From the NCBI GenBank assembly GCA_036703985.1, contig DATNQN010000133.1, forward strand, positions 17,783-81,782: DNA of 64,000 nt. The letters are read 5' to 3'. This document shows positions 27,578 through 35,088 of the stretch, piece after piece. The number at the start of each line of letters is the position of its first letter. Within the stretch, counting starts at the first letter, position 1. A model generated the notes under the pieces. The model was not told the DNA's origin, did not search any database, and was given only the letters and a program-made list of their open reading frames with translations. The position numbers and the translations under genes were made by a program. This DNA comes from Leptolyngbyaceae cyanobacterium. GTDB lineage: Bacteria > Cyanobacteriota > Cyanobacteriia > Cyanobacteriales > Aerosakkonemataceae.

Positions 27578-27619
27578 GAAAGATATAGAATAAACGAACT
27601 TTTCAATCGTGACATAGCT

Positions 27620-28312
27620 ATGCGAATTTTGATTGTGGAAGATGATGTTCAATTATCGGAAGTCTTAACAGAAGCTTTAACTCGCCGTCAGCACGTCGTG
27701 GATGTGGCGCGGGATGGAGTGATTGCCTGGAATTTGACTGAGGCGATCGCCTATGATTTGATTCTTCTAGATGTCACCCTGCCTAAGTTAAACGGCATTC
27801 AGTTCTGCCAGCAGTTGCGATCGGCAGAAGCTAAGAAACACAAGCAATTAAAGAGTGCAGTCCCCGTTTTGATGTTAACCGCACGGGATACGGTAGCAGA
27901 CAAAATCGTTGGCTTAGATGTTGGTGCAGATGATTACGTAACGAAACCTTTTGATTTGGAGGAGTTGATGGCGCGGGTGCGAGCATTGCTCCGGCGAGGA
28001 CTTTCCACAACTGAGTTTAACTTGCATTGGGGCAGTCTCCAGTTGAATCCCAGCACTCACGAGGCAACCTATGCCGATCGCCCCCTCACTTTAACCCCCA
28101 AAGAGTATGCTTTGCTAGAGTTACTGGTTGCTAGCGGTAGACGAATTTTGAGTCGATCGGGCATTATTGAGCAATTATGGTCGGTAGATGATTCGCCAGT
28201 GGCGGAAACGGTGACTTCCCATATTCGGGGACTGCGACAAAAGTTGAAAGCACTGGGCGCACCGGAGGATTTCATTGAAACGGTGCATGGGTTAGGATAT
28301 CGGTTGAATTGA
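27620..28312 (+). CDS. OmpR/PhoB-family response regulator
   Basis: 230 residues. A receiver domain with the acidic pair VEDD, phospho-acceptor Asp in LILLDVTLP (about residue 51), Thr in MLTARD and Lys in YVTKPF; then a winged-helix domain (LTPKEYALLELL...SRSGIIEQLW...VTSHIRGLRQKL...FIETVHGLGYRL). Divergent from its kinase with 42 bp between the start codons, so both promoters overlap and autoregulation is likely. The stop codon is followed within 5 bp by the IS200/IS605-type remnant. Confidence 0.94.
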   Translation: MRILIVEDDVQLSEVLTEALTRRQHVVDVARDGVIAWNLTEAIAYDLILLDVTLPKLNGIQFCQQLRSAEAKKHKQLKSAVPVLMLTARDTVADKIVGLDVGADDYVTKPFDLEELMARVRALLRRGLSTTEFNLHWGSLQLNPSTHEATYADRPLTLTPKEYALLELLVASGRRILSRSGIIEQLWSVDDSPVAETVTSHIRGLRQKLKALGAPEDFIETVHGLGYRLN

Positions 28313-28316
28313 CGCT

Positions 28317-28735
28317 CCTCGGCCTGAAGGCACGAGGATTCTTGGTTCAACAAGTCCACTTACGACAGGCTCCTTGCGTTACCGACGCAGAGGTGGTTCT
28401 TTCCCCAAGCGTTAACTTTCCGTCCGCCCGACGGTAGTTGCATTACTGCAAAGTTTGTTTGGTTTGGTCAAATGCCTTTACTGGTCGTCCAGTTCCTGTG
28501 AATCTTTTACCTACTTTCAGGTGTGCATTCTTAGATACACTACTGGAACAACTTTCGTAGAACCCTCTAGATTCAGTTGTCAAGGTACAGCGTTATCGTG
28601 TTAGGATACTAGGGTTTTTAACGAGGTTGATTACCCCTACCTCGTGTTTGAATATACCAGGTGATCCGCTGTCAAGTCAAGGAAGACCAAATAAAAAGCC
28701 GTCGTGGAACGACGGGGTTTTAGACCCAAATTTCC
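28317..28735 (-). mobile_element. non-coding end of an IS200/IS605-type (tnpB/IS1341) element
   Basis: The plus strand begins with a hairpin, TCCTCGGCC/GGCACGAGGA (28316-28339). It is the kind of GC-rich foot seen next to tnpB in cyanobacterial IS elements. Read on the minus strand, the sequence before it (GGGAAAGAACCACCTCTGCGTCGG..., ending GAACCAAGAATCCTCG) resembles the 3' end of tnpB and its overlapping guide (omega/re) RNA. At the far side is a second hairpin, CCGTCGTGGAACGACGG (28697-28713). There is no tnpB or tnpA reading frame, so this is a decayed or non-autonomous copy. The match rests on remembered element ends. Confidence 0.5.
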
Positions 28736-28978
28736 GATCGGATCGCAAGGGGCAGGGGACTCCGCAGCAGAAAAGACGATATTCTTTGCACATTCATCCC
28801 TCTCAGAAGAACTCCCAGCGATCTACTTGCACGATTTCTGCATTTTTTCTGCACGAAAGCTCCAGAACGCTACAGTATTCTCTTCCTGGAGAAGATCCAA
28901 ATCGATCCTTCAGACAGATGAAATTTGGTCACTTTAAAAGTATGTGAGTTTTGCAGAAAATTTAGAGAAACAATCGCT

Positions 28979-29287
28979 ATGGTGAGTGAAGATTTCTATC
29001 ATGGATGGGTAATTCAGGTTGAACGGGAGCCAGTTGGTTACACCTTTCAGTGCTGGATGTCAGAACGACAGGTTGATGTTGGTTTAACTGATGCTCAATA
29101 CTATTCAACATTCGAGCAAGCTCTGAGCGCCGGACGGTTAAGGGCAGATTTGGAAAGCGTGCGTCTGTCGTTAACCAACTTTCTGCGGGGAAAACTCAAA
29201 CATCTGCTGCTATATCCCGATGAGCAGAATTCTCTGGAAAACTCGATCGCTCAATACATCGATCTAGCCAAGAATCAGTTCGGTTGA
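28979..29287 (+). CDS. conserved-looking small protein of unknown function
   Basis: 102 residues from the ATG at 28979. It reads as a soluble alpha/beta protein with SEDFYHGWVIQVEREPVGYTFQCWMSERQ at the N-terminus and a helical C-terminus (LENSIAQYIDLAKNQF). The Gly-Trp and Cys-Trp pattern suggests a beta sheet. No known motif. It lies 70 bp upstream of the DUF1830 gene on the same strand, so the two may be co-transcribed. A frame extension to 28925 has no ribosome site. Confidence 0.6.
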   Translation: MVSEDFYHGWVIQVEREPVGYTFQCWMSERQVDVGLTDAQYYSTFEQALSAGRLRADLESVRLSLTNFLRGKLKHLLLYPDEQNSLENSIAQYIDLAKNQFG

Positions 29288-29357
29288 TTCGATCTGGTGA
29301 TGTAATTTTGAGCATTTGAGGGAACGGGCGCGATCGAAGGAGAGGAAGATTTAACTC

Positions 29358-29648
29358 ATGCTACAAATACCAACTAATACCCCCACAGATCACTGGACGA
29401 CAGAAAACCTTTGTTATTACCACAATACAACCGATCGGATTCAAATCGTCCGAATCACTCAATCTATTCCGCAAAGGTTCGAGAAGGTGCTTTTTCCAAA
29501 AGAGCGGGTGTTCTTTTACTCTACCCTAGAAGCTTCTCTTGATATTTATACCAGCACTACGACCAGTTTAGCTTTGGTCGATCGAGTTCCTTGTTCTCAA
29601 TTGCAGGTAATTGAAACAGAGTTTTATAGCGGTTTGCAAGTCGGTTAA
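29358..29648 (+). CDS. DUF1830 domain protein
   Basis: 96 residues. The block LCYYHNTTDRIQIVRITQ...RFEKVLFPKERVFFYSTLEASLDIYTS...DRVPCSQLQV matches the cyanobacterial DUF1830 family, whose function is unknown. The Cys-Tyr-Tyr near the start and the D(R)-PC-L motif near the end are the family's hallmarks. Ribosome site AGAGGAAG is 10 bases before the ATG. It occurs here with other small stress-type genes. Confidence 0.8.
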   Translation: MLQIPTNTPTDHWTTENLCYYHNTTDRIQIVRITQSIPQRFEKVLFPKERVFFYSTLEASLDIYTSTTTSLALVDRVPCSQLQVIETEFYSGLQVG

Positions 29649-29663
29649 GGATAAGTTTCTTAG

Positions 29664-29776
29664 CGGGACTTAAACAAAAATCGAATCATCCACAATTAAT
29701 GTGAATCCCTTACTGATTCGCGTTTGGCTACACTGATTCATCACCAGATCGTACTTGGGGATTCGTTTAAGTCCCG
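29664..29776. repeat. 12-bp perfect terminal inverted repeat around about 90 bp
   Basis: CGGGACTTAAAC at 29664-29675 and its reverse complement at 29765-29776 enclose an AT-rich core with several GATTC copies. The size and perfect ends suggest a miniature inverted-repeat element or a long-range hairpin between the DUF1830 gene and the PRC-barrel gene. No target duplication was recognised. Confidence 0.5.
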
Positions 29777-29898
29777 GTAGGTAAATTACGGTTAGTCTAG
29801 CGACCTCGCCTTGAACTCAACCTACGGCAACTGTTCTCGATCGTGCCATAACCTCACATTCAACTCAAAAGGAGCGGCAATTCTACTCCAAGAAACGT

Positions 29899-31482
29899 CT
29901 ACTTTGACGTTAACCTGGGTTCACGCTCCAGCGAAGCAACACCATGTTCTGGTGCACGCAGTTCAGTATCTGAAATTTCTGGTTTTCTCTTGTAAACCGA
30001 GTTCAACAGAATATTGAGAACACCACCCTGCTCTGCTTGCTGAATCGCTTTATGGGTAATTAACTCACCCACATTGAGGATGATCCGATCGTGTGGATCT
30101 AAAATGACGCGGCTGACCGGACGACCCAATGCTTGCTCAATTCGTTGTTTATGTATTGCTCGAGTACTGCGTTCTTGAAACTCTCTGTATTGCGTTTTCA
30201 GCTCTTCCCAAAACGTATAAGCATTTTCTTGGGCGATCGCGGCTTGTTCACGAACTCTCATACCCGTGTTTGAAACAGCATCATTAGCACGATAACGGGT
30301 TGCTTCAGTCGGCTGTAGTCCTACAGCGTCCAGTAAAGCTACCTCGCGGTTAGATAGGGTTGCTCGCTCAACGACTGTATCGGTGACAATTTGCCCCGGA
30401 GCCGCAATGATCGTGCCCGCTTCAGACCGCACCATGCGTTGCACTCGACGACCTTTGGCGTGTTCAATTCCGGCACGAGCGGCTAAGTTGGATAGAGCGG
30501 CACTTCCCCATTGAGCCGTCCTGTTTAAATTACTTTCTGCTTGATCTGTGGCATCTCGTAATTGACGGTTGATTCCTACTGTGAGGCTTCCGCCCGTCGC
30601 TCGATAAACCCGATCTAAAATCCCCAGCTTTTGAGCCTCTTCAGCCAGGGATAAGGTCACAACCTGATTTTTCACTAGCAGGATCATTCCATCAGGGGTT
30701 TGAATATCGCATTCAACCGCTTTCCCGACCACATAATTACACTGCTCGTCTGAGGCGACTAGCCGATTCGTTAATTGAGTTGCTGCATTAGTGCTACCCT
30801 GATCGAAGCGATCGCTGGCACCATTGGCGACTTCTTGTAGCGTGCGGTTAGCAGAAGCGGTAGCAGTTTGTAGCTGTTCGTTTGCTGCTAGAGTAGCATC
30901 TTGTAGCTGTTGACCAGCAGTAGCTGTCGTCTCTTGAATACGAGTACCAGCAGCCATCATAGCGCCTCGAATGCCTCCTACTTGCTCTGCCATCAGGTCA
31001 GCCGTTTCGGGTGGAACAAAGGTGACTTCCTTGCCAATTTTTACGGTTTGGGGAGCCGGAATGAACGCCCGCCCGGAATAGGTATCTGCAAATAACCCTC
31101 CAGAGGTTTCGTAACCCTCAATGTTACCCGTTTGATCATTGAAATAAAGATCGACAATGGAGCCAAGATAACGTCCATCTGTTGTGATGATGCGATTACC
31201 TTTAAGCACCAATTTGTGTTCCAATATTGTTTGAATCTGAGGAGCCGCTTTCACAGATACGATCGCATCTTGTCCAGAGACAACAATGACATCAGGCCCG
31301 ATTGCCCTCACCCGATCCAGGGGAACCACTTTTGCAGAGTGAAATAGCCCGCCCTCATCAACTAGAAAACCGAGTAGCTGATTGGTTTCCTGATCGAAGA
31401 TTAGGTCTAAGATAGTTGCGATTTTTTTACCTGTATTGAAGGCAATAATAGAACGATTAAGAATGTCAGTTCCCTTTCTCAT
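29899..31482 (-). CDS. double PRC-barrel protein with repeated C-terminal module
   Basis: 527 residues from the ATG at 31482, with GAGGTGAAG directly before it (a GTG at 31488 is the alternative). Two PRC-barrel domains occupy about residues 1-70 (ILNRSIIAFNTGKKIATILDLIF...LLGFLVDEGG) and 90-150 (IITTDGRYLGSIVDLYF...GYETSGG). A helical Ala/Thr/Gln-rich heptad region follows (QQLQDATLAANEQLQ). The rest holds three copies of a module of about 45 residues: G(K/R).V...(V/I)....G.I(I/L)....(I/V)(V/T)....A......L. PRC-barrels mediate assembly of RNA- or membrane-bound complexes, as in photosynthetic reaction centres. It appears cytosolic. Function unknown. Confidence 0.85.
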   Translation of the reverse strand: MRKGTDILNRSIIAFNTGKKIATILDLIFDQETNQLLGFLVDEGGLFHSAKVVPLDRVRAIGPDVIVVSGQDAIVSVKAAPQIQTILEHKLVLKGNRIITTDGRYLGSIVDLYFNDQTGNIEGYETSGGLFADTYSGRAFIPAPQTVKIGKEVTFVPPETADLMAEQVGGIRGAMMAAGTRIQETTATAGQQLQDATLAANEQLQTATASANRTLQEVANGASDRFDQGSTNAATQLTNRLVASDEQCNYVVGKAVECDIQTPDGMILLVKNQVVTLSLAEEAQKLGILDRVYRATGGSLTVGINRQLRDATDQAESNLNRTAQWGSAALSNLAARAGIEHAKGRRVQRMVRSEAGTIIAAPGQIVTDTVVERATLSNREVALLDAVGLQPTEATRYRANDAVSNTGMRVREQAAIAQENAYTFWEELKTQYREFQERSTRAIHKQRIEQALGRPVSRVILDPHDRIILNVGELITHKAIQQAEQGGVLNILLNSVYKRKPEISDTELRAPEHGVASLEREPRLTSK

Positions 31483-31525
31483 CTTCACCTCTTTTATTTT
31501 TGCTTGTCATTAAATCGTGTAAGTG

Positions 31526-31699
31526 TCACTTTGCTTGATTAATGCTTTCCTGGTTGTTATACGCAGAATCTCGCTCAAATCCTGGAACGACATTGATATA
31601 ACCTAAATATTCCAACAAAATTCCTGCGATCAGTGCCAACAAAAACAAAAGTGCAAACGTAGAACCAGAATCAGAGCGTTCTCCAATAAGCCTTGGCAT
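31526..31699 (-). CDS. small single-membrane-segment protein
   Basis: 57 residues from the ATG at 31699, preceded by AAGGAAAATT. The N-terminus is basic (MPRLIGERSDSG), then one membrane helix (STFALLFLLALIAGILLEYLGYI), then a short polar tail. A longer frame to 31792 exists but has no ribosome site. It lies 43 bp upstream of the PRC-barrel gene on the same strand, so the two may form an operon. Function unknown. Confidence 0.65.
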   Translation of the reverse strand: MPRLIGERSDSGSTFALLFLLALIAGILLEYLGYINVVPGFERDSAYNNQESINQAK

Positions 31700-32015
31700 A
31701 ATTTTCCTTTTAATATGATGCAGTAAACTAACCCGATAAATGTTTCCTGAATAAAACAGAGGTTGAAAAAATTTTATTAGCTTATTAATCAACCTAATAA
31801 CAAAAACTCTGTTTTAATATCATTTTAGGTTCTAATACCTTAACGTTATAAAGATGAAAATACGTTTTCATCTATCATTAGGCATGGATTAATCATATTC
31901 TTGATGCTTTGCATTCAAGTTTATACGACAAACATTTATGAGTATAATGGGCGGTTGTCTTATTTCTTGAATGAATTGGTTGAATACGATACAAAACATA
32001 ATTGAAGGGGGTAAG
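31700..32015. other. 316-bp AT-rich spacer
   Basis: Spacer between two minus-strand genes. Only short unsupported frames are present. AT-rich blocks at 31795-31890 would fit a promoter for the small membrane protein, but no clear -10/-35 pair stands out. Confidence 0.5.
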
Positions 32016-32792
32016 TTAAATTCTATCGACTTCCCCCATCCACCCCTGGTCAAGCTTCTTCTCATAGTTAAAATCTTGAGTGCCAAAAAGCTTATCCCAA
32101 AATGTGAAATATAACCCGTAATGTACGGTGTACTTGAGGTGATGGATGGAATGATGGGCAGGGCCAATGAACCATCTGCCTAGCCAATTATGCGGAAATG
32201 ATAGCGGGAGTCGATCGATCCCCAGATGATTAACCACAGCCCATACGGTCATCGTCACAAGCACTGCAATTACGGTGATGAAATGGAGTGGCATCACCAA
32301 AACAATTCCAACCAGGAAGAGGGATTGCACGATCGCTTCTAAGGGATCAAAGGCAAACGAAGTCCAGGGAGTTGGGTAGCGCGATCGATGATGCCCCTGA
32401 TGTAACCAACGAAAGAGCAACGGGTGATGAAACAATCGATGGGTGAAATAAAAATAAGCATCCTGAAGCACTAACACGACGGCATAACTTACGCCTAAAT
32501 ACCACAGCCCATACTGGTAAGGGTCGCTGTATAAGCGGGTAAGGTTCCAACCGTATGCTGACATGATGAATGCCGCTGCCAACGCAAACACCCCAGCAGA
32601 CAAAACAGAGAGGTTAATATCGTGTCGAATCGAATCCCAGGACGGCGATCGCTTCGGTTGGCCAGGATGAATCAAAGCTTGGCTGAAAGGCGAATAGAAG
32701 AACCAATAGGTTCCTCCTGCCACCAGAAAGTAGCGGAATAGAATAATTCCAAAAAAAGCGATTCCGTAAAATCCAAACGAATGGTGAATCAT
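32016..32792 (-). CDS. membrane di-iron hydroxylase/desaturase (sterol desaturase superfamily)
   Basis: 258 residues, start ATG 32792 with AAGGAG 7 bases upstream. Several membrane segments (for example GIAFFGIILFRYFLVAGGTYWFF and LFLVGIVLVMPLHFITVIAVLV). The His boxes of the superfamily are intact: HRLFHH, HQGHHRSRY and HNWLGRWFIGPAHHSIHH. These eight or more His residues bind two irons for hydroxylation or desaturation of a lipid, sterol-like or carotenoid substrate. The substrate cannot be read from sequence. Neighbouring photoprotection genes make a carotenoid or membrane lipid plausible. Confidence 0.9.
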   Translation of the reverse strand: MIHHSFGFYGIAFFGIILFRYFLVAGGTYWFFYSPFSQALIHPGQPKRSPSWDSIRHDINLSVLSAGVFALAAAFIMSAYGWNLTRLYSDPYQYGLWYLGVSYAVVLVLQDAYFYFTHRLFHHPLLFRWLHQGHHRSRYPTPWTSFAFDPLEAIVQSLFLVGIVLVMPLHFITVIAVLVTMTVWAVVNHLGIDRLPLSFPHNWLGRWFIGPAHHSIHHLKYTVHYGLYFTFWDKLFGTQDFNYEKKLDQGWMGEVDRI

Positions 32793-33100
32793 TCAATCTC
32801 CTTGCCATTCCCGATCTTCCAATTCTTTTGGGATTCCTAAAACTCCATAAGTTCAACAAAAAAACGTTTGGGGTTTCAGTTTTTCACTAATTCTAAAAAA
32901 TCCAACTCACATCTGCGGAATGTGGGTTTCAAATGAGCGAACCGTAAGTCTACTATTTCAATTCTATTGATTTCAAATATCTTGAAAAAGGTCAAACTCA
33001 TAGAGTGTATGGATTTGAGCGGTTGATAGCCTATTGGGGCAATACATCTGTTGTTTAGATAGACTATGATTATAAGTATAAAGTCCAAATGAGGTATTCC
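32793..33100. promoter_or_regulatory. 308-bp divergent control region
   Basis: It separates the minus-strand hydroxylase from the plus-strand ssl1498-type gene and must hold both promoters. TATAATCATAG/TATAAGTATAAAG near 33060-33085 would fit a -10 box for the plus-strand gene. No operator was recognised. Confidence 0.35.
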
Positions 33101-33409
33101 ATGAGCTACACCAAGACCCCAGGGAAAACCCTCAACCAAGCTGAAAATCACTACAGCGATGGTACTGAACTGGTTCCGGCTGAAGTTCAAGCCAATATCC
33201 GTCACAATAAGGCTCGATTGATTGATCCTCCTTTTGCAGTTGGCTACACGATCGATGACGAAGGGTTAATCAATAACTTTGCAATTGAGCCAGATATATA
33301 CCCATCAGATTATCCTTCACCCCGACAACAGCAGCAATATAAGGTTCTGGGAGCAGCCGCTTTCTTTTTTGTTCTCATGCTGATTCTGACTTCTGTTCTC
33401 GTTAGTTAG
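33101..33409 (+). CDS. ssl1498-type light-harvesting-like small protein
   Basis: 102 residues from the ATG at 33101 (TGAGGT 6 bases before). The C-terminal half matches the ssl1498 family: DDEGLINNFAIEPDIYPSDYPSPRQQQQYKVLGAAAFFFVLMLILTSVLVS, with the NNFAIEP signature and one membrane helix. A polar N-terminal extension of about 50 residues is longer than in the short members I know. The family is found only in photosynthetic organisms and is grouped with light-harvesting-like (HliP-associated) proteins. It points to a thylakoid location. Confidence 0.8.
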   Translation: MSYTKTPGKTLNQAENHYSDGTELVPAEVQANIRHNKARLIDPPFAVGYTIDDEGLINNFAIEPDIYPSDYPSPRQQQQYKVLGAAAFFFVLMLILTSVLVS

Positions 33410-33525
33410 GTATTTATGGTGTTGGTTAGATTGCATAGTACTGCTCCTTTGAATCTAAGCAAGATACTCTCACTACTTGCAAATTAAACCAGACAAGTCA
33501 AGCCATCCCTAGCAATTATTTCATT

Positions 33526-33562
33526 AATGCGGCTGCTCTTCTGTTTCAGAACAGTCGCATTA
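33526..33562 (+). terminator. imperfect hairpin terminator candidate
   Basis: AATGCGGCTGCTCT/AGAACAGTCGCATT arms with two bulges, followed by a T-rich tail (TATTTCATCATTTT). It lies between the ssl1498-type gene and the pentapeptide gene and would end the former's transcript. Confidence 0.45.
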
Positions 33563-33654
33563 TTTCATCATTTTGAAGTGATTTAGCGCAATTAAAATTT
33601 GGAATTTTTCGTGCTGTTCTTTACCGAACCTGCTCTATTTTTAAGGATCGCAAT

Positions 33655-34209
33655 ATGGATGCTCAAGAAATTTTGAGACTCTACGCTACAGGTCACCGAG
33701 ACTTTAGCCATGTCAGTCTGGTTCAAGTTTGTTTGACGAATGCAAAGTTAATTGGTGCCAAGTTAATTGGTGCTGAATTGGTTGGAGCAGATTTACGTGG
33801 AGTGGACTTAACTGAAGCTCACCTCAATCAAGCAAAGCTCAATCAAGCGAATTTAGCCGGTGCAGAAATGATTCAAGCTTGTCTAACTCATGCTGATTTA
33901 AGTGGTGCCTATCTGAGTGGGGCAGATTTAACTCATGCTGATTTAAGCGGTGCTAACTTGAGTGGTGCCAATTTGGGTGGGGCAGATTTAAGGAAAGCTG
34001 ACCTCAGTAAAGCTGATTTGAGCGGTGCTGATTTACGGGGAGCCGATTTATGCGGTGCTAATCTAAGAGAAGCCGATCTCAGTGATACAAATCTAGATGG
34101 AGCTTATCTGGAACAGGCAGATTTAACCGGAGCAGATCTTGAGAGAGCCAAAACTGATAAGGCAGGACTCAGCGGGGCTAAGATGCCCGATGGGATGGTT
34201 CATGCCTAG
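33655..34209 (+). CDS. cytosolic pentapeptide-repeat protein
   Basis: 184 residues, of which about residues 20-175 are about 30 pentapeptides A(D/N)L(S/T/R)(G/H/K), forming a right-handed beta helix. Unlike the protein at 8532-9026 it has no signal peptide. The N-terminal 18 residues (MDAQEILRLYATGHRDFS) match the usual cap of cyanobacterial cytosolic pentapeptide proteins. The function of this group is unknown. It is followed closely by three genes on the same strand up to the OCP gene. Confidence 0.9.
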   Translation: MDAQEILRLYATGHRDFSHVSLVQVCLTNAKLIGAKLIGAELVGADLRGVDLTEAHLNQAKLNQANLAGAEMIQACLTHADLSGAYLSGADLTHADLSGANLSGANLGGADLRKADLSKADLSGADLRGADLCGANLREADLSDTNLDGAYLEQADLTGADLERAKTDKAGLSGAKMPDGMVHA

Positions 34210-34252
34210 CGACCTCTAAGTCTCTATCCTCAAAAAAATCAAGGTTCAATGA

Positions 34253-34636
34253 ATGTTAGAAATGAATTTCCTGTTTGAGTTTTCACGAAATAATTGCATC
34301 GCAATTTGCGCTTTTTTAGTGCCAGCAAATTTGTTACTTACTCTGGTAACAGTATCACTTGTCAGCCAGCTTCGCCACTTAACTCAGGTGTATTTGTCAG
34401 TATTCGCTGCAAGCTTTTTCGCGTTGACTTTGTTATTGCATGATTTTACCTGGTTCAGCATTGGAGTGGTGATGGCTCCAACCTACATTTTGCTAGCCTT
34501 AGCTTGTGTTTGCCTCAGTCTCAATCTGTGGGCGATCGTTCATCCAGCCAGTATGAAGCAACTAATCAAAGAATTTACATCAATAGGGTACAGAAACGTT
34601 GCAATGCTGACCAATCACACTTTCTATCTTAAGTAA
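34253..34636 (+). CDS. small three-membrane-segment protein
   Basis: 127 residues with three hydrophobic segments at about residues 13-37 (CIAICAFLVPANLLLTLVTV), 45-65 (VYLSVFAASFFALTLLL) and 68-95 (FSIGVVMAPTYILLALACVC). It begins 43 bp after the pentapeptide gene and ends 66 bp before the PII-like gene. No known family was recognised. The position just upstream of a PII-like gene suggests that it could be the membrane partner of that protein. Confidence 0.65.
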   Translation: MLEMNFLFEFSRNNCIAICAFLVPANLLLTLVTVSLVSQLRHLTQVYLSVFAASFFALTLLLHDFTWFSIGVVMAPTYILLALACVCLSLNLWAIVHPASMKQLIKEFTSIGYRNVAMLTNHTFYLK

Positions 34637-34702
34637 GGTGACAGAGCGCAATTAGTTCATTGAGTACTTCTAATACAAAATACAGTCGTTTTTAGAGGTT
34701 TT

Positions 34703-35002
34703 ATGTCTACTTCCTTAACATCCGGTGTTCTCGTTACCATGATTGGTGAAGCGGTATTGCAAGATCGACTCATCAACTTACTAACAAAATTAAGGGTATC
34801 TGGTTACACAATCATTCCAGCACAGGGTGCAGGCAGTCATGGGAGACGTATGGGAGATATGGCTGGCTATAACACCAATATTGAAATCAAAACGATCGTT
34901 ACCCCGGAAATATCCGCTCAACTATTTGAAGACCTGAAACCCCTACAATCCAATCATGCTTTAATTGCGTTTCGGCAAACTGTAGATGGTTTGTTTGATT
35001 AA
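34703..35002 (+). CDS. PII-like signalling protein (SbtB-like group)
   Basis: 99 residues with the ferredoxin-like fold pattern of PII proteins: VLVTMIGEAVLQDRLINLLTKLRVSGYTIIPAQGAGSHGRRMG followed by NTNIEIKTIV. The N-terminal strand, the helix and the GSxGRR segment recall SbtB-type proteins. The B-loop (TGxxGDGK) and Tyr-bearing T-loop of GlnB are missing, so it is not a classical GlnB. SbtB-like proteins bind adenyl nucleotides and regulate membrane transporters. It sits between a small membrane protein and OCP on the same strand. Confidence 0.75.
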   Translation: MSTSLTSGVLVTMIGEAVLQDRLINLLTKLRVSGYTIIPAQGAGSHGRRMGDMAGYNTNIEIKTIVTPEISAQLFEDLKPLQSNHALIAFRQTVDGLFD

Positions 35003-35088
35003 ACTGTTCCCATTTTCAATGTATTTCGAGTTTGATTTTTTGGGTGATGCCAATTTTCAAACTTCACGTTCTTTTTGAGGTTTTAATC

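Noticed and set aside
28627..28947. 106- and 77-codon frames between the IS remnant and 28979
   Set aside because: Run through the terminal hairpin of the remnant, with atypical composition.
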